DNA of 64,000 nucleotides, from NCBI GenBank assembly GCA_949282555.1, contig CASDPK010000007.1, forward strand, positions 23,899 through 87,898. Reading direction: 5' to 3'. This document shows, one piece after another, positions 7,631-16,025 of the stretch. How positions within the stretch are numbered: the stretch's first letter is position 1; every line of letters starts with the position of its first letter. Position numbers and translations under genes: made by a program. Origin of the DNA: an uncultured Lentisphaeraceae bacterium. Its GTDB lineage: Bacteria; Verrucomicrobiota; Kiritimatiellia; RFP12; DVOR01. Under the pieces are notes generated by a model. That model was given only the letters and a program-made list of their open reading frames with translations, did not search any database and was not told the DNA's origin.

Positions 7631-9088
7631 TCACTTAATCTCACGCAGAGGAATACGCAAGAAATAATGGTAATCCGAGGTCCCCTCATAAAGGATGCCG
7701 ATTGCATTGTCTCCTACGGGACAAAGCGAGGAATAACCGGCGCATGCACGGGGATCATAGACCATACCTTCCGACCAAGTCTTCCCCTCGTCGGTGGAGA
7801 CGCGCAAAGACATAGTGTCGCGTTTCCCGGAATTCGGGTTGGAGAAATAAAGGTTCCCTTCCATTTCCAACAGCGCGGCTTGGCACAGGTTTCCGGGCTG
7901 ACGGAGGGGCGTGGTCTCCACCTTTTCCCAAGTTTCCCCCAAATCCTTCGTGATGGCGCTTATACGGCTTTTCGGCCCACCACCTTCACGCGTATTGAGT
8001 AATAATGATCCATCTTTCAACTGGACAACCGTTGATTCGGAACCGCCAAAGGGTGACGCCTTCGAGCTTGTCCAAGTCTTTCCATGATCTTTGGAGTAAA
8101 TAAGCACGCCATGATGCGGAGCTCGCCCTTTCTCCCCCCACACCTGAGCGGGGAAAACGAGCGTGCCATCCTTGAGCGCGATACCGGCTCCAGGGCCTTG
8201 GAAAACGACTCCCCAAGTTTTTGTATCGGGATCGCTCAGTCGTTTGATTTCCGCAGTGATATTCCGAGGTGTAGACCACGTCTGTCCCTCATCATCGGAG
8301 AAGGCGAGATACACTTGACCACAGGCTTTAGCGTCGATTGTTCCTGTTGAGGAGGAAAAAATCGGATGCCCCGAGTTCGGTGTCCGAAGCGCGGCAATCC
8401 AAATTCGACCGTTGGAAGGGTCAACAAGGATCGTGGGATCTCCGATGCCTGCACCCCCAGGTAACCCCTCATAGTCCATTGCCGTGCGAATGGGCGACCA
8501 CGTATTACCGCCGTCCTTCGAGGTGCTGACGCCAACAGTGATGTCTGCCGGAAGATCGCCACCATGCTTGTAGCGAATGTCGAAGACAGCCACAAGCGTC
8601 CCTTTCGGAGTTTGCACAATTCCAGGAATACGGAAGTTCTTTGAGCGACGTACACGCCCATCGGCAAGACAGCGATCGACGATTTCCTGTGCCGGTCGCG
8701 TCACGATACTTCCAATACGGATTTTCTGTCCATCGATGTAAAGGCATCTTCCAATATCAGCCGAATCGGAAAGTTCGACACGAAGATCCATTGTATTCTT
8801 ACCAGCCTTCACGGGAAGAGTGAAGGTCGCCATATTCGCATTTAACGTGGCATGCCCATCATCTCCCAAACGCAATGCTTTGATATCGCGAAGCTCGGTG
8901 CCTCCTAACGGAAGACGGACAGTGTCCGCTGTGGCATCCTTCGAGGCGACGAACGTGACCTGTGCAACAGGAAGATCGCTTCGGCCCTTAAATGCTGGCA
9001 CGCCAGTCGGCGAAATTTGAAGATCTGAAATGGCAGCCTGCGCCACGGAGACAACTATTCCTGCAACTAGAAGTACCGATGACCTCAT
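7631..9088 (-). CDS. Secreted sialidase (GH33 exo-alpha-sialidase)
   Basis: A 485-residue protein with a signal peptide (MRSSVLLVAGIVVSVAQA). Residues about 20-140 form a beta-rich N-terminal domain. The catalytic six-bladed propeller begins at NFRIPGI, which holds the arginine of the sialidase arginine triad. Five Asp-box repeats (SxDxGxTW type) can be read: STSKDGGNTW, SDDEGQTW, SKDHGKTW, TKDLGETW and STDEGKTW. It would release terminal sialic acid from host glycans outside the cytoplasm. The start at 9088 is set by AAGGAA and the signal peptide. It is the first gene of an operon with an exonuclease and a CPBP protease, which is an unexpected partnership. Confidence 0.92.
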   Translation of the reverse strand: MRSSVLLVAGIVVSVAQAAISDLQISPTGVPAFKGRSDLPVAQVTFVASKDATADTVRLPLGGTELRDIKALRLGDDGHATLNANMATFTLPVKAGKNTMDLRVELSDSADIGRCLYIDGQKIRIGSIVTRPAQEIVDRCLADGRVRRSKNFRIPGIVQTPKGTLVAVFDIRYKHGGDLPADITVGVSTSKDGGNTWSPIRTAMDYEGLPGGAGIGDPTILVDPSNGRIWIAALRTPNSGHPIFSSSTGTIDAKACGQVYLAFSDDEGQTWSTPRNITAEIKRLSDPDTKTWGVVFQGPGAGIALKDGTLVFPAQVWGEKGRAPHHGVLIYSKDHGKTWTSSKASPFGGSESTVVQLKDGSLLLNTREGGGPKSRISAITKDLGETWEKVETTPLRQPGNLCQAALLEMEGNLYFSNPNSGKRDTMSLRVSTDEGKTWSEGMVYDPRACAGYSSLCPVGDNAIGILYEGTSDYHYFLRIPLREIK

Positions 9089-9119
9089 GACATTCCTTTC
9101 AAACAAGCATTTCGAAATC

Positions 9120-9149
9120 ATTCTAGCATAATGCATCCATTCCTGTCAC
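9120..9149 (-). promoter_or_regulatory. Sialidase operon promoter
   Basis: On the minus strand GTGACA (9149-9144), an 18-nt spacer and TAGAAT (9125-9120) with an extended TGC. Transcription would begin about 25 nt before the start codon and include the AAGGAA site. Confidence 0.65.
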
Positions 9150-9210
9150 CATATTTTTATGCGTTTGCCCTGGTGTGCTATTCGAAAGTGTTAATTTCTG
9201 TATTTTTCTG

Positions 9211-9240
9211 TTGACAATGAATGAAAAGAAGCTATATTAT
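9211..9240 (+). promoter_or_regulatory. trp operon promoter
   Basis: A consensus TTGACA at 9211-9216 is followed by TATATT at 9233-9238 (16-nt spacer) or TATTAT at 9235-9240 (18-nt spacer). This is the strongest canonical promoter in the window. A start near 9245 would leave only a few bases before the leader-peptide ATG. Confidence 0.8.
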
Positions 9241-9248
9241 CCCCCTAT

Positions 9249-9326
9249 ATGAAGCAGTTCGTATGCAACATGGTTTTTGGCCGATGGCTCTGGCGAGGGA
9301 ACTCGCCGGAACGTGTTGCGTATTGA
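9249..9326 (+). CDS. trpL: Putative trp leader peptide with two Trp codons
   Basis: A 25-codon reading frame starting ATG at 9249 and ending TGA at 9324-9326. Residues 13 and 15 are both Trp (UGG at 9285-9287 and 9291-9293, separated by one Leu). Trp is rare, so two in three codons directly upstream of trpE is the hallmark of a ribosome-stalling attenuation peptide. No Shine-Dalgarno is visible and the promoter is so close that the mRNA would be almost leaderless. The frame is independent of trpE. The peptide is inferred; I know of no homologue. Confidence 0.75.
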   Translation: MKQFVCNMVFGRWLWRGNSPERVAY

Positions 9327-9386
9327 GAACGTTGACAGAAGAGTTGAAGTTTCGGCGACCCCAAGAGTGATTAGGGTCGCCGTTTT
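9290..9386 (+). promoter_or_regulatory. Tryptophan transcription attenuator
   Basis: Four segments with mutually exclusive pairing. Segment 1 is GGCGAG (9292-9297) overlapping the second Trp codon; segment 2 is CTCGCCGG (9302-9309); segment 3 is CGGCGACCC (9353-9361); segment 4 is GGGTCGCCG (9374-9382), followed by TTTT. 1:2 forms a GGAA-loop hairpin and 3:4 forms a perfect 9-bp terminator. TCGCCG of segment 2 (9303-9308) is exactly complementary to CGGCGA of segment 3 (9353-9358), giving the antiterminator. A ribosome stalled on the Trp codons would mask segment 1 and favour 2:3, allowing transcription when Trp-tRNA is scarce. Confidence 0.75.
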
Positions 9387-9401
9387 GTCGGGAATCAACA
9401 A

Positions 9402-9450
9402 GCGCGTCTCCGGAAGGCAAGAACCTTCGGAGGCGCGCATTTCGTTTTTG
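9402..9450 (+). terminator. Second leader hairpin before trpE
   Basis: GCGCGTCTCCGGAAGG (9402-9417) pairs with CCTTCGGAGGCGCGC (9424-9438) in a 14-15 bp stem with one bulged G and a short loop. It is followed by ATTTCGTTTTTG. It looks like a second, strong intrinsic terminator only 16 nt before the trpE start; it could also shield or expose the trpE ribosome-binding site. Confidence 0.6.
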
Positions 9451-9465
9451 AGGAATGAGGTCAGA

Positions 9466-10950
9466 ATGAAACAGACGATGACGTTTGAGACTTTTGAGAG
9501 ATTATGTGCTCTGGGAAGACCGATTCCACTGACGGCCGAGACCTTGGCCGACTTGGAGACCCCGGTGAGCGCGTTGGCGAGGGTGGCTGACCGCAAAGGC
9601 GTGTTTTTGCTTGAAAGTTGCGGTCAAGGGGGGCGTTTCAGCCGGTATTCGTTTTTGGGGTTCTCTCCGCGCGGCGTCTTTACGGTGGAAGACGGAGTGC
9701 CTTACGTTTCAGACCCAACAGGGAAGCATGCGTTGCCCTTTGACCGCACACCGATGGATGCGCTGAAATCCTTGTTAGGGCCTTCTCCCGTCGGCGGTGA
9801 AGAACTGCCTCCACTTTTCGGTGGGGCGGTCGGAATGGTGGGCTACGAGATGGTCAATGCCTTTGAACGACTTCCGGCACCGAAGGGGAAGATCGGAACA
9901 CCCGAAGCGCTCTTCTTGCTGGTAGACGATATGCTCATCTTCGATAATCAGCGCCACACACTCACCGCCGTGGCGACGGTGAATCCGTTGGCATATGCTT
10001 CGCCACGGGCGGCGTATGAAGACGGATTGCGACGTTTGGCCGCATTGAAGGCTCCTTTCTTCTTGCCGCGGCCTTTGCTCCCGGAAGCGCATTTTGAAGC
10101 CGAAGCCCCTCGCCTACGATCCAACATGGAAAAAGAGGCGTTCTGCTCAATGGTCGATGAGGCCAAGCGGGCGATTCGGGACGGTGAGTGCATTCAGGTC
10201 GTTCTCTCTCAAAAGTTTGAGGCTACGTGTGATGCTCATCCAGTGCAACTTTATCGTGCGCTACGCTCGGTCAATCCATCTCCCTACACATTCTTTTTCC
10301 GCTCAGGTGATCTCGTGTTGGTGGGATCTTCCCCAGAAACGATGGTGCGTTTGGAACGCGGACGCGCCACGGTCCGACCGATTGCGGGAACGCGTCGTCG
10401 GGGACTTACGTCAGCGCAAGACCGTGCCGCCGCTGATGAGCTTCTCTCCGATGCGAAGGAACGTGCCGAACATCTCATGCTCGTGGATCTCGGGCGCAAC
10501 GATCTCGGACGTGTGGCGATTCCCGGCAGTGTCCATGTGGAGGATTTCATGCACATTGAACGTTATTCGCACGTCATGCACCTCGTGAGTGATGTTCATG
10601 CCTTCTTGGACGAAGCATATGATGCCTTCGATCTGCTACGCGCCACCTTCCCCGCAGGCACGCTGAGTGGTGCTCCCAAAGTGCGGGCCATGCGGTTGAT
10701 CCATGCGCTTGAACCTGAGCCACGCGGCGTTTATGGTGGGGCGGTGGGCTATTTTTCGAATACCGGCAACATGGATCTTGCCATCACCATTCGGACGCTC
10801 CAGCTCAAAGGGCGGACACTCACCGTACAGGCCGGTGCCGGGATTGTCTACGATTCCGACCCCGAGAAAGAGTACGAAGAGACGCTCAACAAGGCTTCTG
10901 CGGTCTTTCAAGCCATTCGGCTCGCGACCAAAGGTTTTGAACTTCGCTGA
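9466..10950 (+). CDS. trpE: Anthranilate synthase component I
   Basis: A 494-residue chorismate-binding enzyme that makes anthranilate from chorismate with the TrpG glutaminase; first step of Trp synthesis. LLESCGQGGRFSRYSF (residues about 48-63) matches the feedback Trp-binding motif LLES..RYS. The chorismate core includes IQVVLSQKF, PSPYTFFF, GSSPETMVRL, PIAGTRRRG, DLGRNDLGRV, TFPAGTLSGAPKVRAM and AGAGIVYDSDPEKEYEET. The ATG at 9466 follows a GAGG site and fits the family start; the frame is open upstream into the leader, but that part has no homology. First structural gene of the operon. Confidence 0.96.
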   Translation: MKQTMTFETFERLCALGRPIPLTAETLADLETPVSALARVADRKGVFLLESCGQGGRFSRYSFLGFSPRGVFTVEDGVPYVSDPTGKHALPFDRTPMDALKSLLGPSPVGGEELPPLFGGAVGMVGYEMVNAFERLPAPKGKIGTPEALFLLVDDMLIFDNQRHTLTAVATVNPLAYASPRAAYEDGLRRLAALKAPFFLPRPLLPEAHFEAEAPRLRSNMEKEAFCSMVDEAKRAIRDGECIQVVLSQKFEATCDAHPVQLYRALRSVNPSPYTFFFRSGDLVLVGSSPETMVRLERGRATVRPIAGTRRRGLTSAQDRAAADELLSDAKERAEHLMLVDLGRNDLGRVAIPGSVHVEDFMHIERYSHVMHLVSDVHAFLDEAYDAFDLLRATFPAGTLSGAPKVRAMRLIHALEPEPRGVYGGAVGYFSNTGNMDLAITIRTLQLKGRTLTVQAGAGIVYDSDPEKEYEETLNKASAVFQAIRLATKGFELR

Positions 10951-10968
10951 AAGAAAAGGAGCTAACCC

Positions 10969-11547
10969 ATGATTTTCGTACTCGACAACTACGACTCCTT
11001 TACCTACAACCTCGTCCATCTGTTGTATGCCCTTGGTGCGGATGTGACGGTGCGCCGCAACGATGAGATCATGCCGGCGGAAGTCCTGGCCCTTCAGCCC
11101 GAAGGGATCCTTCTTTCGCCTGGCCCATCTTCCCCGGAACATGCCGGTATTCTTTGTGACCTTGTCCGTACGGCGGCTGATGCCGGAGTGCCGATGTTGG
11201 GCGTCTGCCTGGGACATCAAGCCATTGGTCAAACCTTTGGGGCAAAGGTCGTTCATGCTCGCAGTGTGATGCACGGGAAGATTTCCGAAATCACGCACGA
11301 TGGCAAAGGCGTTTTCACCGGGTTGCCCAATCCCTTTCGTGCCGTGCGGTATCACTCGCTTGCCCTCGACACGGAAACGCTCCCCGAGGCATTGGAGGTC
11401 TCGGCCCATACGGCCGATGGCGAGATCATGGGCATACGCCACCGGACGTTGCCCATCGAGGGCGTCCAATATCACCCGGAATCCATCCTTTCCGAGTCCG
11501 GAAAGACCCAGCTGGCCAACTTTCTGAGGATGTGTCGCCATGCTTAA
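10969..11547 (+). CDS. trpG: Anthranilate synthase glutamine amidotransferase (TrpG)
   Basis: A 192-residue class I glutamine amidotransferase supplying ammonia to TrpE. The nucleophile is Cys80 in GVCLGHQAIGQ; YHSLALD and the catalytic His-Glu in QYHPES complete the triad region. AAAGGAG lies 8 nt before the start. It sits 18 nt after trpE and its end overlaps trpD by 8 bases. A PabA role shared with folate synthesis is possible because no separate pabA is seen here. Confidence 0.95.
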   Translation: MIFVLDNYDSFTYNLVHLLYALGADVTVRRNDEIMPAEVLALQPEGILLSPGPSSPEHAGILCDLVRTAADAGVPMLGVCLGHQAIGQTFGAKVVHARSVMHGKISEITHDGKGVFTGLPNPFRAVRYHSLALDTETLPEALEVSAHTADGEIMGIRHRTLPIEGVQYHPESILSESGKTQLANFLRMCRHA

Positions 11548-12559
11548 GGAAGCGCTTGAAAAAGTCTTGGCCCGGCAAGACCTCACCGAATCTGAGATGA
11601 TGGGCGTATTGGACGAAGTCGCCAACGACGTGGCCGCACCGATTCCCTTCGCCGGATTGCTGGTGGCCTTGCGCATGAAAGGGGTGGCACGCTCCGAGTT
11701 GACGGGCGCTGCGCGCTTTCTTCTCCGCCATGCCATTCCCATTGACACCGGCCTTTTACGTACGGTGGATATGGTGGGTACCGGCGGTGATGGCGGGGCG
11801 AGCTTCAACATCTCCACCGCAGCGGCCATTGTGGCGGCAGGGGCCGGTGTGCCGATGGCCAAACATGGCAATCGTGCCGTTAGCGGAAAGTCTGGTGCAG
11901 CCGATGTCTTGGCCGCTTGCGGATTCGACCTGACGTGCCCTCCCGAGGCGATGGAACGCGCCATCGCGGAGATCGGGCTTGGGTTTCTCTTCGCGCAGCG
12001 TCTCCATCCTGTGTTTGCCAAGGTGGGGCCTGTGCGCCGAGCCCTTGGCACGCGAACGTTGTTCAATCTCCTTGGGCCGCTTGTGAACCCGGCCCGAGCC
12101 ACAGCCGCCGTCATCGGAGTGTATGACGCAGGGCTTACCGAATTGATTGCGGGTTCTCTCCATGATCTTGGGATGCGGCGGGCGATCATCGTCCACGGGC
12201 ACGACGGGCTCGACGAGATCACCGTGGCCGAGGCCACACGCATTACTGAGTTGAACGCCGAAGGAGACTTGCATACCTATGACTTTTTCCCTGAACTCCT
12301 TTTCGGTCGGCGTTTCCCTGCCTCGGATCTTCGTGGCGGAACGCCGGAGGAGAATGCCGCCGTGCTTCGGGCGGTTTTGGAGGGCCGAGATCAGGGTGGT
12401 GCTCGTGCCGTCGTCGCCCTCAATGCCGGGGCCGCGGTTTATGTCTCCGGCCGTGCAGAAACCCTCGAGGCGGGATACCACGCGGCTTGTGCGGCGATTG
12501 ATTCCGGCGCAGCCCTCGCCAAACTTGAAGCCCTTGTGAGACTGAGCCATGTCTGCTGA
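11540..12559 (+). CDS. trpD: Anthranilate phosphoribosyltransferase
   Basis: A 339-residue enzyme transferring phosphoribosyl from PRPP to anthranilate. The PRPP-binding GTGGDGGASFNISTAAA, KHGNRAVSGKSGAADVL and RTLFNLLGPLVNPA motifs are all present and spaced as usual. It overlaps trpG by 8 nt and trpC by 11 nt, so translation is coupled. Confidence 0.96.
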   Translation: MLKEALEKVLARQDLTESEMMGVLDEVANDVAAPIPFAGLLVALRMKGVARSELTGAARFLLRHAIPIDTGLLRTVDMVGTGGDGGASFNISTAAAIVAAGAGVPMAKHGNRAVSGKSGAADVLAACGFDLTCPPEAMERAIAEIGLGFLFAQRLHPVFAKVGPVRRALGTRTLFNLLGPLVNPARATAAVIGVYDAGLTELIAGSLHDLGMRRAIIVHGHDGLDEITVAEATRITELNAEGDLHTYDFFPELLFGRRFPASDLRGGTPEENAAVLRAVLEGRDQGGARAVVALNAGAAVYVSGRAETLEAGYHAACAAIDSGAALAKLEALVRLSHVC

Positions 12560-13313
12560 TATTCTTTGTCGTATCGTTGACGCCAAACGCGCCACCTTGG
12601 CTGCCACGAAGGTTTCTATTCCACAACGGGAACTCGTGCAGCGTTGTGCCGATCTTCCGCCGACACGCGGATTTGCGGCGGCGCTGGCCGTGCCGGGGAT
12701 TCGCGTCATTGCCGAGAGCAAAAAGGCGTCCCCTTCAAAAGGGCTCATCGCCCCCGCATATGATCCGGCGGCGAACGTCCGCCGTTACGAACGCCTAGGC
12801 GCCGCCGCTTGCTCCGTGCTGACGGAAGAGCGATTTTTCTTGGGCACTCTTCAAGATCTCCGCATCGCCCGCACGGCCACGACCTTGCCACTCCTGCGCA
12901 AAGATTTCATTTTTGATGCTTACCAGCTCTTCGAGGCACGTGCCGCCGGTGCAGACGCCGTGCTGCTCATCGCCGCTTTATTGACGGAGGATGCACAACT
13001 GACAGACCTTGCCGCACAGGCGGAGGCATTGGGCCTTGACGTCCTTGCCGAAGCACACAACGCGGACGAAGTGGATCGCTTGGTGGCGCTTGGAATGCGT
13101 GTCATAGGCGTGAACGCACGCGATCTCCGCACCTTCCGCACGGACCTTGCCGCCGTGCGCACATTGCTGGGGCGTATCCCCGAAGATCGCATTGCCGTGG
13201 CCGAGAGCGCGATTGGCTCTCGTGCCGATTTGGAGCGCACCGGTGCGCGGTGCTGTCTCGTGGGAGAGGCGCTCATGCGCGACCCCGGACGTTTGCGGGA
13301 GCTGTGCCGATGA
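12549..13313 (+). CDS. trpC: Indole-3-glycerol phosphate synthase
   Basis: A 254-residue TIM-barrel enzyme. The substrate loop reads IAESKKASPSKG, where the usual form is AEIKRASPSKG; the catalytic Lys and Glu are kept (LLRKDFIFDAYQ, LAEAHNADE). Two normally strict positions vary: VNARDL for INNRDL and VAESAI for VSESGI. The length is normal. It shares an ATGA overlap with trpF. Confidence 0.94.
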   Translation: MSADILCRIVDAKRATLAATKVSIPQRELVQRCADLPPTRGFAAALAVPGIRVIAESKKASPSKGLIAPAYDPAANVRRYERLGAAACSVLTEERFFLGTLQDLRIARTATTLPLLRKDFIFDAYQLFEARAAGADAVLLIAALLTEDAQLTDLAAQAEALGLDVLAEAHNADEVDRLVALGMRVIGVNARDLRTFRTDLAAVRTLLGRIPEDRIAVAESAIGSRADLERTGARCCLVGEALMRDPGRLRELCR

Positions 13314-13849
13314 AGGTCAAAGTTTGCGGTATCACACGGCCGGAAGACTTGCGCTTGGCCGATGCGTTCGGTGCGGATTTCGCGGGATTCGTCTTGGCCC
13401 CTGGGTCTCGGCGATATGTTTCTCCCGAACGTTTGGCGGTGTTGGGTCGAATCCCGGTGCGTTTGCGCAAGGTTGGCGTTTTTGTTCGGGCCACGCCGCG
13501 ACAAATCGCACAGGCCGTGCGACTTGGGAAGCTGGATGTGGTGCAGTTGTACCACTGTACGTTCCGCCGTTCCGGGGTCGAGGTCTGGCACGCCACGCCG
13601 GGCGCCCGCGGCACGGTGGTGCTTGATGCGGCCCCCGGAGAGGGGCGGCTGGGCAATTGGGACATTGCCGCACGCCGGGCCCGCACACGGCGTGTCGTCC
13701 TTGCCGGAGGGCTGACCCCTGACAACGTGGCTGAAGCCATCCGCAGTGTTCACCCATGGTGCGTGGATGGCGCCAGTGGCACGGAGGCCGCGCCTGGCAT
13801 AAAGGACGCAACAAAACTGAACGATTTCATCCGAAAGGCAAAACAATGA
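13310..13849 (+). CDS. trpF: Phosphoribosylanthranilate isomerase
   Basis: A 179-residue TIM-barrel isomerase, slightly shorter than the usual 200. It starts [12 protein letters not shown] with the catalytic Cys in VCGIT, has VQLYH (usually QLHG) and the phosphate-binding ends [10 protein letters not shown] and [14 protein letters not shown]. The catalytic Asp appears as VLDAAPGEG. The start ATG overlaps the trpC stop and the stop overlaps the trpB start (ATGA both times). Confidence 0.92.
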   Translation: MKVKVCGITRPEDLRLADAFGADFAGFVLAPGSRRYVSPERLAVLGRIPVRLRKVGVFVRATPRQIAQAVRLGKLDVVQLYHCTFRRSGVEVWHATPGARGTVVLDAAPGEGRLGNWDIAARRARTRRVVLAGGLTPDNVAEAIRSVHPWCVDGASGTEAAPGIKDATKLNDFIRKAKQ

Positions 13850-15909
13850 CACATTACGGTATCTACGGCGGGCAATACGTGCCCGAGACCCTTATCCCCA
13901 CGTTGTCCGAGATCGCGGAGGCCTTCCGCTCGGCACAGGCTGATCCGGCCTTTCACGCCGAATACAATGCCTTGCTGCGCGACTACGTTGGGCGCGAATC
14001 GCCCCTCTACTTCGCACGGCGGCTAAGTGAGGCTTTTGGGGGTGCGCGGATCTATCTGAAACGTGAGGATCTCAACCACACCGGTGCACACAAAATCAAC
14101 AATGTCATTGGTCAGGCACTGCTCGCTCGCCGCATGGGGAAAACCCGATTGATCGCCGAGACGGGCGCCGGAATGCATGGTGTGGCCACCGCCACCGTCG
14201 CGGCACTCTTTGGCCTGCCATGTGAGGTCTACATGGGCGCGATTGACGTGGCGCGGCAGGCGCCGAACGTTGATCGGATGCGGGCGCTTGGGGCGACCGT
14301 CCATGCGGTGGAATCCGGCTCGCGCACGCTGAAAGATGCCATGAATGAGGCCATCCGTGATTGGGCGGCCTCTTCTGAGCACACCTTTTACGTGATCGGG
14401 ACGGTGGCCGGCCCCGCGCCATATCCCGAAATGGTGCGCGCTTTTCAATCCGTGATCGGCACGGAAACGCGCCGTCAGTGCTTGGAGAAAGTGGGCCGTC
14501 TGCCCGATGAGGTGATTGCGTGCGTCGGCGGCGGCTCCAACGCGATGGGCATTTTCTCGGGGTTCCTTGACGATCGGGAGGTCCGTTTTACGGGTGTGGA
14601 GGCCGGCGGACGCGGCTTGGCCTCCGGAGAACATGCCGCAAGCATCAACGGAGGCTCCGTGGGGGTGCTGCATGGGTGCAAGACCAAACTTCTTCAGACG
14701 CCCGATGGGCAGGTGATTGAGGCCTATTCAACTTCGGCGGGATTGGACTATCCCGGCGTTGGCCCGGAACATTGTTTCTTGGCGGATCTTGGCCGCGTGC
14801 GGTATGCCGTCTGCGACGATGCCCCCGCCATTCGGGCGTTCGATGCGCTTTGCCGTTATGAAGGCATCATCCCTGCCCTCGAAAGTTCCCACGCCCTTGC
14901 GGAGGCAATCCGCCGTGCGCCCGAGCTCCCCCGTGAGGCCGTGCTGGTGGTGTGCCTTTCCGGACGCGGTGACAAGGATATGGGGAATGTGGCGGATTGG
15001 AAGGCCGCTCACCCCGGATATGAGCGAGAAGAGACAAAAGCGCTTCCTGCCCGCCCCATGAAGCCTACGACTGCAAAGCCTTCCCTTGCTGTGGTGCCGA
15101 ATGGGGCTGTGGAGGCATTGCCCAAACATGGCACACGTGGACGCCTTCGGGCGGCCTTTGCCCGCGCAGCGGCGGAGGGACGTCCGGCCCGTGTCTTCTT
15201 CATGCCGTGCGGCTGCCCTTCGCTTGCGGAAAGCGAAAAGGTGCTGGAGACGCTTGCGGAGGGTGGGGCGGACGTTTTGGAACTCGGGGTTCCCTTTTCC
15301 GATCCCATTGCCGATGGCACGGTGATCCAAGCCGCGAGTCAGCAAGCCTTGAAGGGCGGTGTGACGTTGGCGGATTGTCTTGCCCTTGCGCAACGGCTTA
15401 GGGCCAAATATCCGAAACTTGGACTGGTTCTCTTTTCCTACTGCAATCCCATTTTGGCCTATGGTGTCAAGCGGCTTTGTTCGGAGGCCGCGGCGGCGGG
15501 AATCGACGGTTTGCTGGCCGTGGATGTCCCCTTCGAGGAGGAGAGGGAATTGCGGCCTTTCGCTGAGGCGGCCGGGCTCTCTTGGATTCCCTTGATCTCT
15601 CCGGCCACGACCCCTGAACGTGCCGCGCGGCTCACGGCGGGATGTGATGGCTTCGTTTATGTGGTCACGGTGCGCGGAATCACCGGCGAACGGAAAACCT
15701 TGCCGCCGGAACTGGCGGAACGTCTTGCCGCACTGCGGCAGATCACCGATCTGCCGCTTGCCGCAGGATTCGGTATCGCGGATCCGGATACGGCACAAAC
15801 GGTCGGCCGTCACGCGCATGGGGTCGTCATTGGTTCGGCGGCCGTGCGTGCCCTCGCCGAAGGTGGCATCCCCGGTCTTCGGGCGTTCCTTGCGCCGTTC
15901 ACGGCGTGA
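13846..15909 (+). CDS. trpBA: Fused tryptophan synthase, beta chain then alpha chain
   Basis: A 687-residue single polypeptide carrying both subunits in the order beta-alpha. Residues 1 to about 390 are TrpB: the PLP lysine is K83 in HTGAHKINN, the phosphate loop is GGGSNAMG and the C-terminal CLSGRGDKD is intact. A proline/alanine-rich linker of about 35 residues follows. Residues about 425-687 are Trp[15 protein letters not shown] holds the catalytic Glu and Asp, and the FSYCNP and AGFGI motifs are present. Nothing between the two domains looks like a stop or frameshift, so the fusion is real in this sequence. Fungal tryptophan synthase is fused in the opposite order. Confidence 0.95.
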   Translation: MTHYGIYGGQYVPETLIPTLSEIAEAFRSAQADPAFHAEYNALLRDYVGRESPLYFARRLSEAFGGARIYLKREDLNHTGAHKINNVIGQALLARRMGKTRLIAETGAGMHGVATATVAALFGLPCEVYMGAIDVARQAPNVDRMRALGATVHAVESGSRTLKDAMNEAIRDWAASSEHTFYVIGTVAGPAPYPEMVRAFQSVIGTETRRQCLEKVGRLPDEVIACVGGGSNAMGIFSGFLDDREVRFTGVEAGGRGLASGEHAASINGGSVGVLHGCKTKLLQTPDGQVIEAYSTSAGLDYPGVGPEHCFLADLGRVRYAVCDDAPAIRAFDALCRYEGIIPALESSHALAEAIRRAPELPREAVLVVCLSGRGDKDMGNVADWKAAHPGYEREETKALPARPMKPTTAKPSLAVVPNGAVEALPKHGTRGRLRAAFARAAAEGRPARVFFMPCGCPSLAESEKVLETLAEGGADVLELGVPFSDPIADGTVIQAASQQALKGGVTLADCLALAQRLRAKYPKLGLVLFSYCNPILAYGVKRLCSEAAAAGIDGLLAVDVPFEEERELRPFAEAAGLSWIPLISPATTPERAARLTAGCDGFVYVVTVRGITGERKTLPPELAERLAALRQITDLPLAAGFGIADPDTAQTVGRHAHGVVIGSAAVRALAEGGIPGLRAFLAPFTA

Positions 15910-15949
15910 GGCCTATGATGCTTGCCTCCTGGCCTTCGTTCCCAAGAGA

Positions 15950-16001
15950 CTCCGTATCTCGACACGTGAGGCTCCGTATCCCACCACGCGATACGGAGCC
16001 T
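15950..16001 (+). repeat. CTCCGTATC three-box element, copy 2
   Basis: Box 1 CTCCGTATC at 15950, box 2 at 15972 (22 nt on) and inverted box 3 GATACGGAG at 15990 (18 nt on). AGGCTCCGTATC (15969-15980) and its complement (15990-16001) form a perfect 12-bp stem with a 9-nt loop. It begins 41 nt after the trpBA stop, in trpBA orientation, between convergent trpBA and the GH20 gene. No T tract follows. Confidence 0.9.
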
Positions 16002-16025
16002 TGCAAATCCTCGTGGTCGGGAGCT

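Noticed and set aside
9277..9465. Extension of trpE upstream to 9277
   Set aside because: The extra 63 codons cross both leader hairpins and have no homology; a better start with a GAGG site is at 9466.
10636..12243. A 535-codon minus-strand frame across trpE-trpG-trpD
   Set aside because: It crosses three well-supported trp genes on the opposite strand and its translation shows no family features.
15950..16001. The CTCCGTATC elements as a CRISPR array
   Set aside because: Only two or three boxes per site, no array of similar-length spacers, and the sites are scattered over 52 kb with no cas gene nearby.
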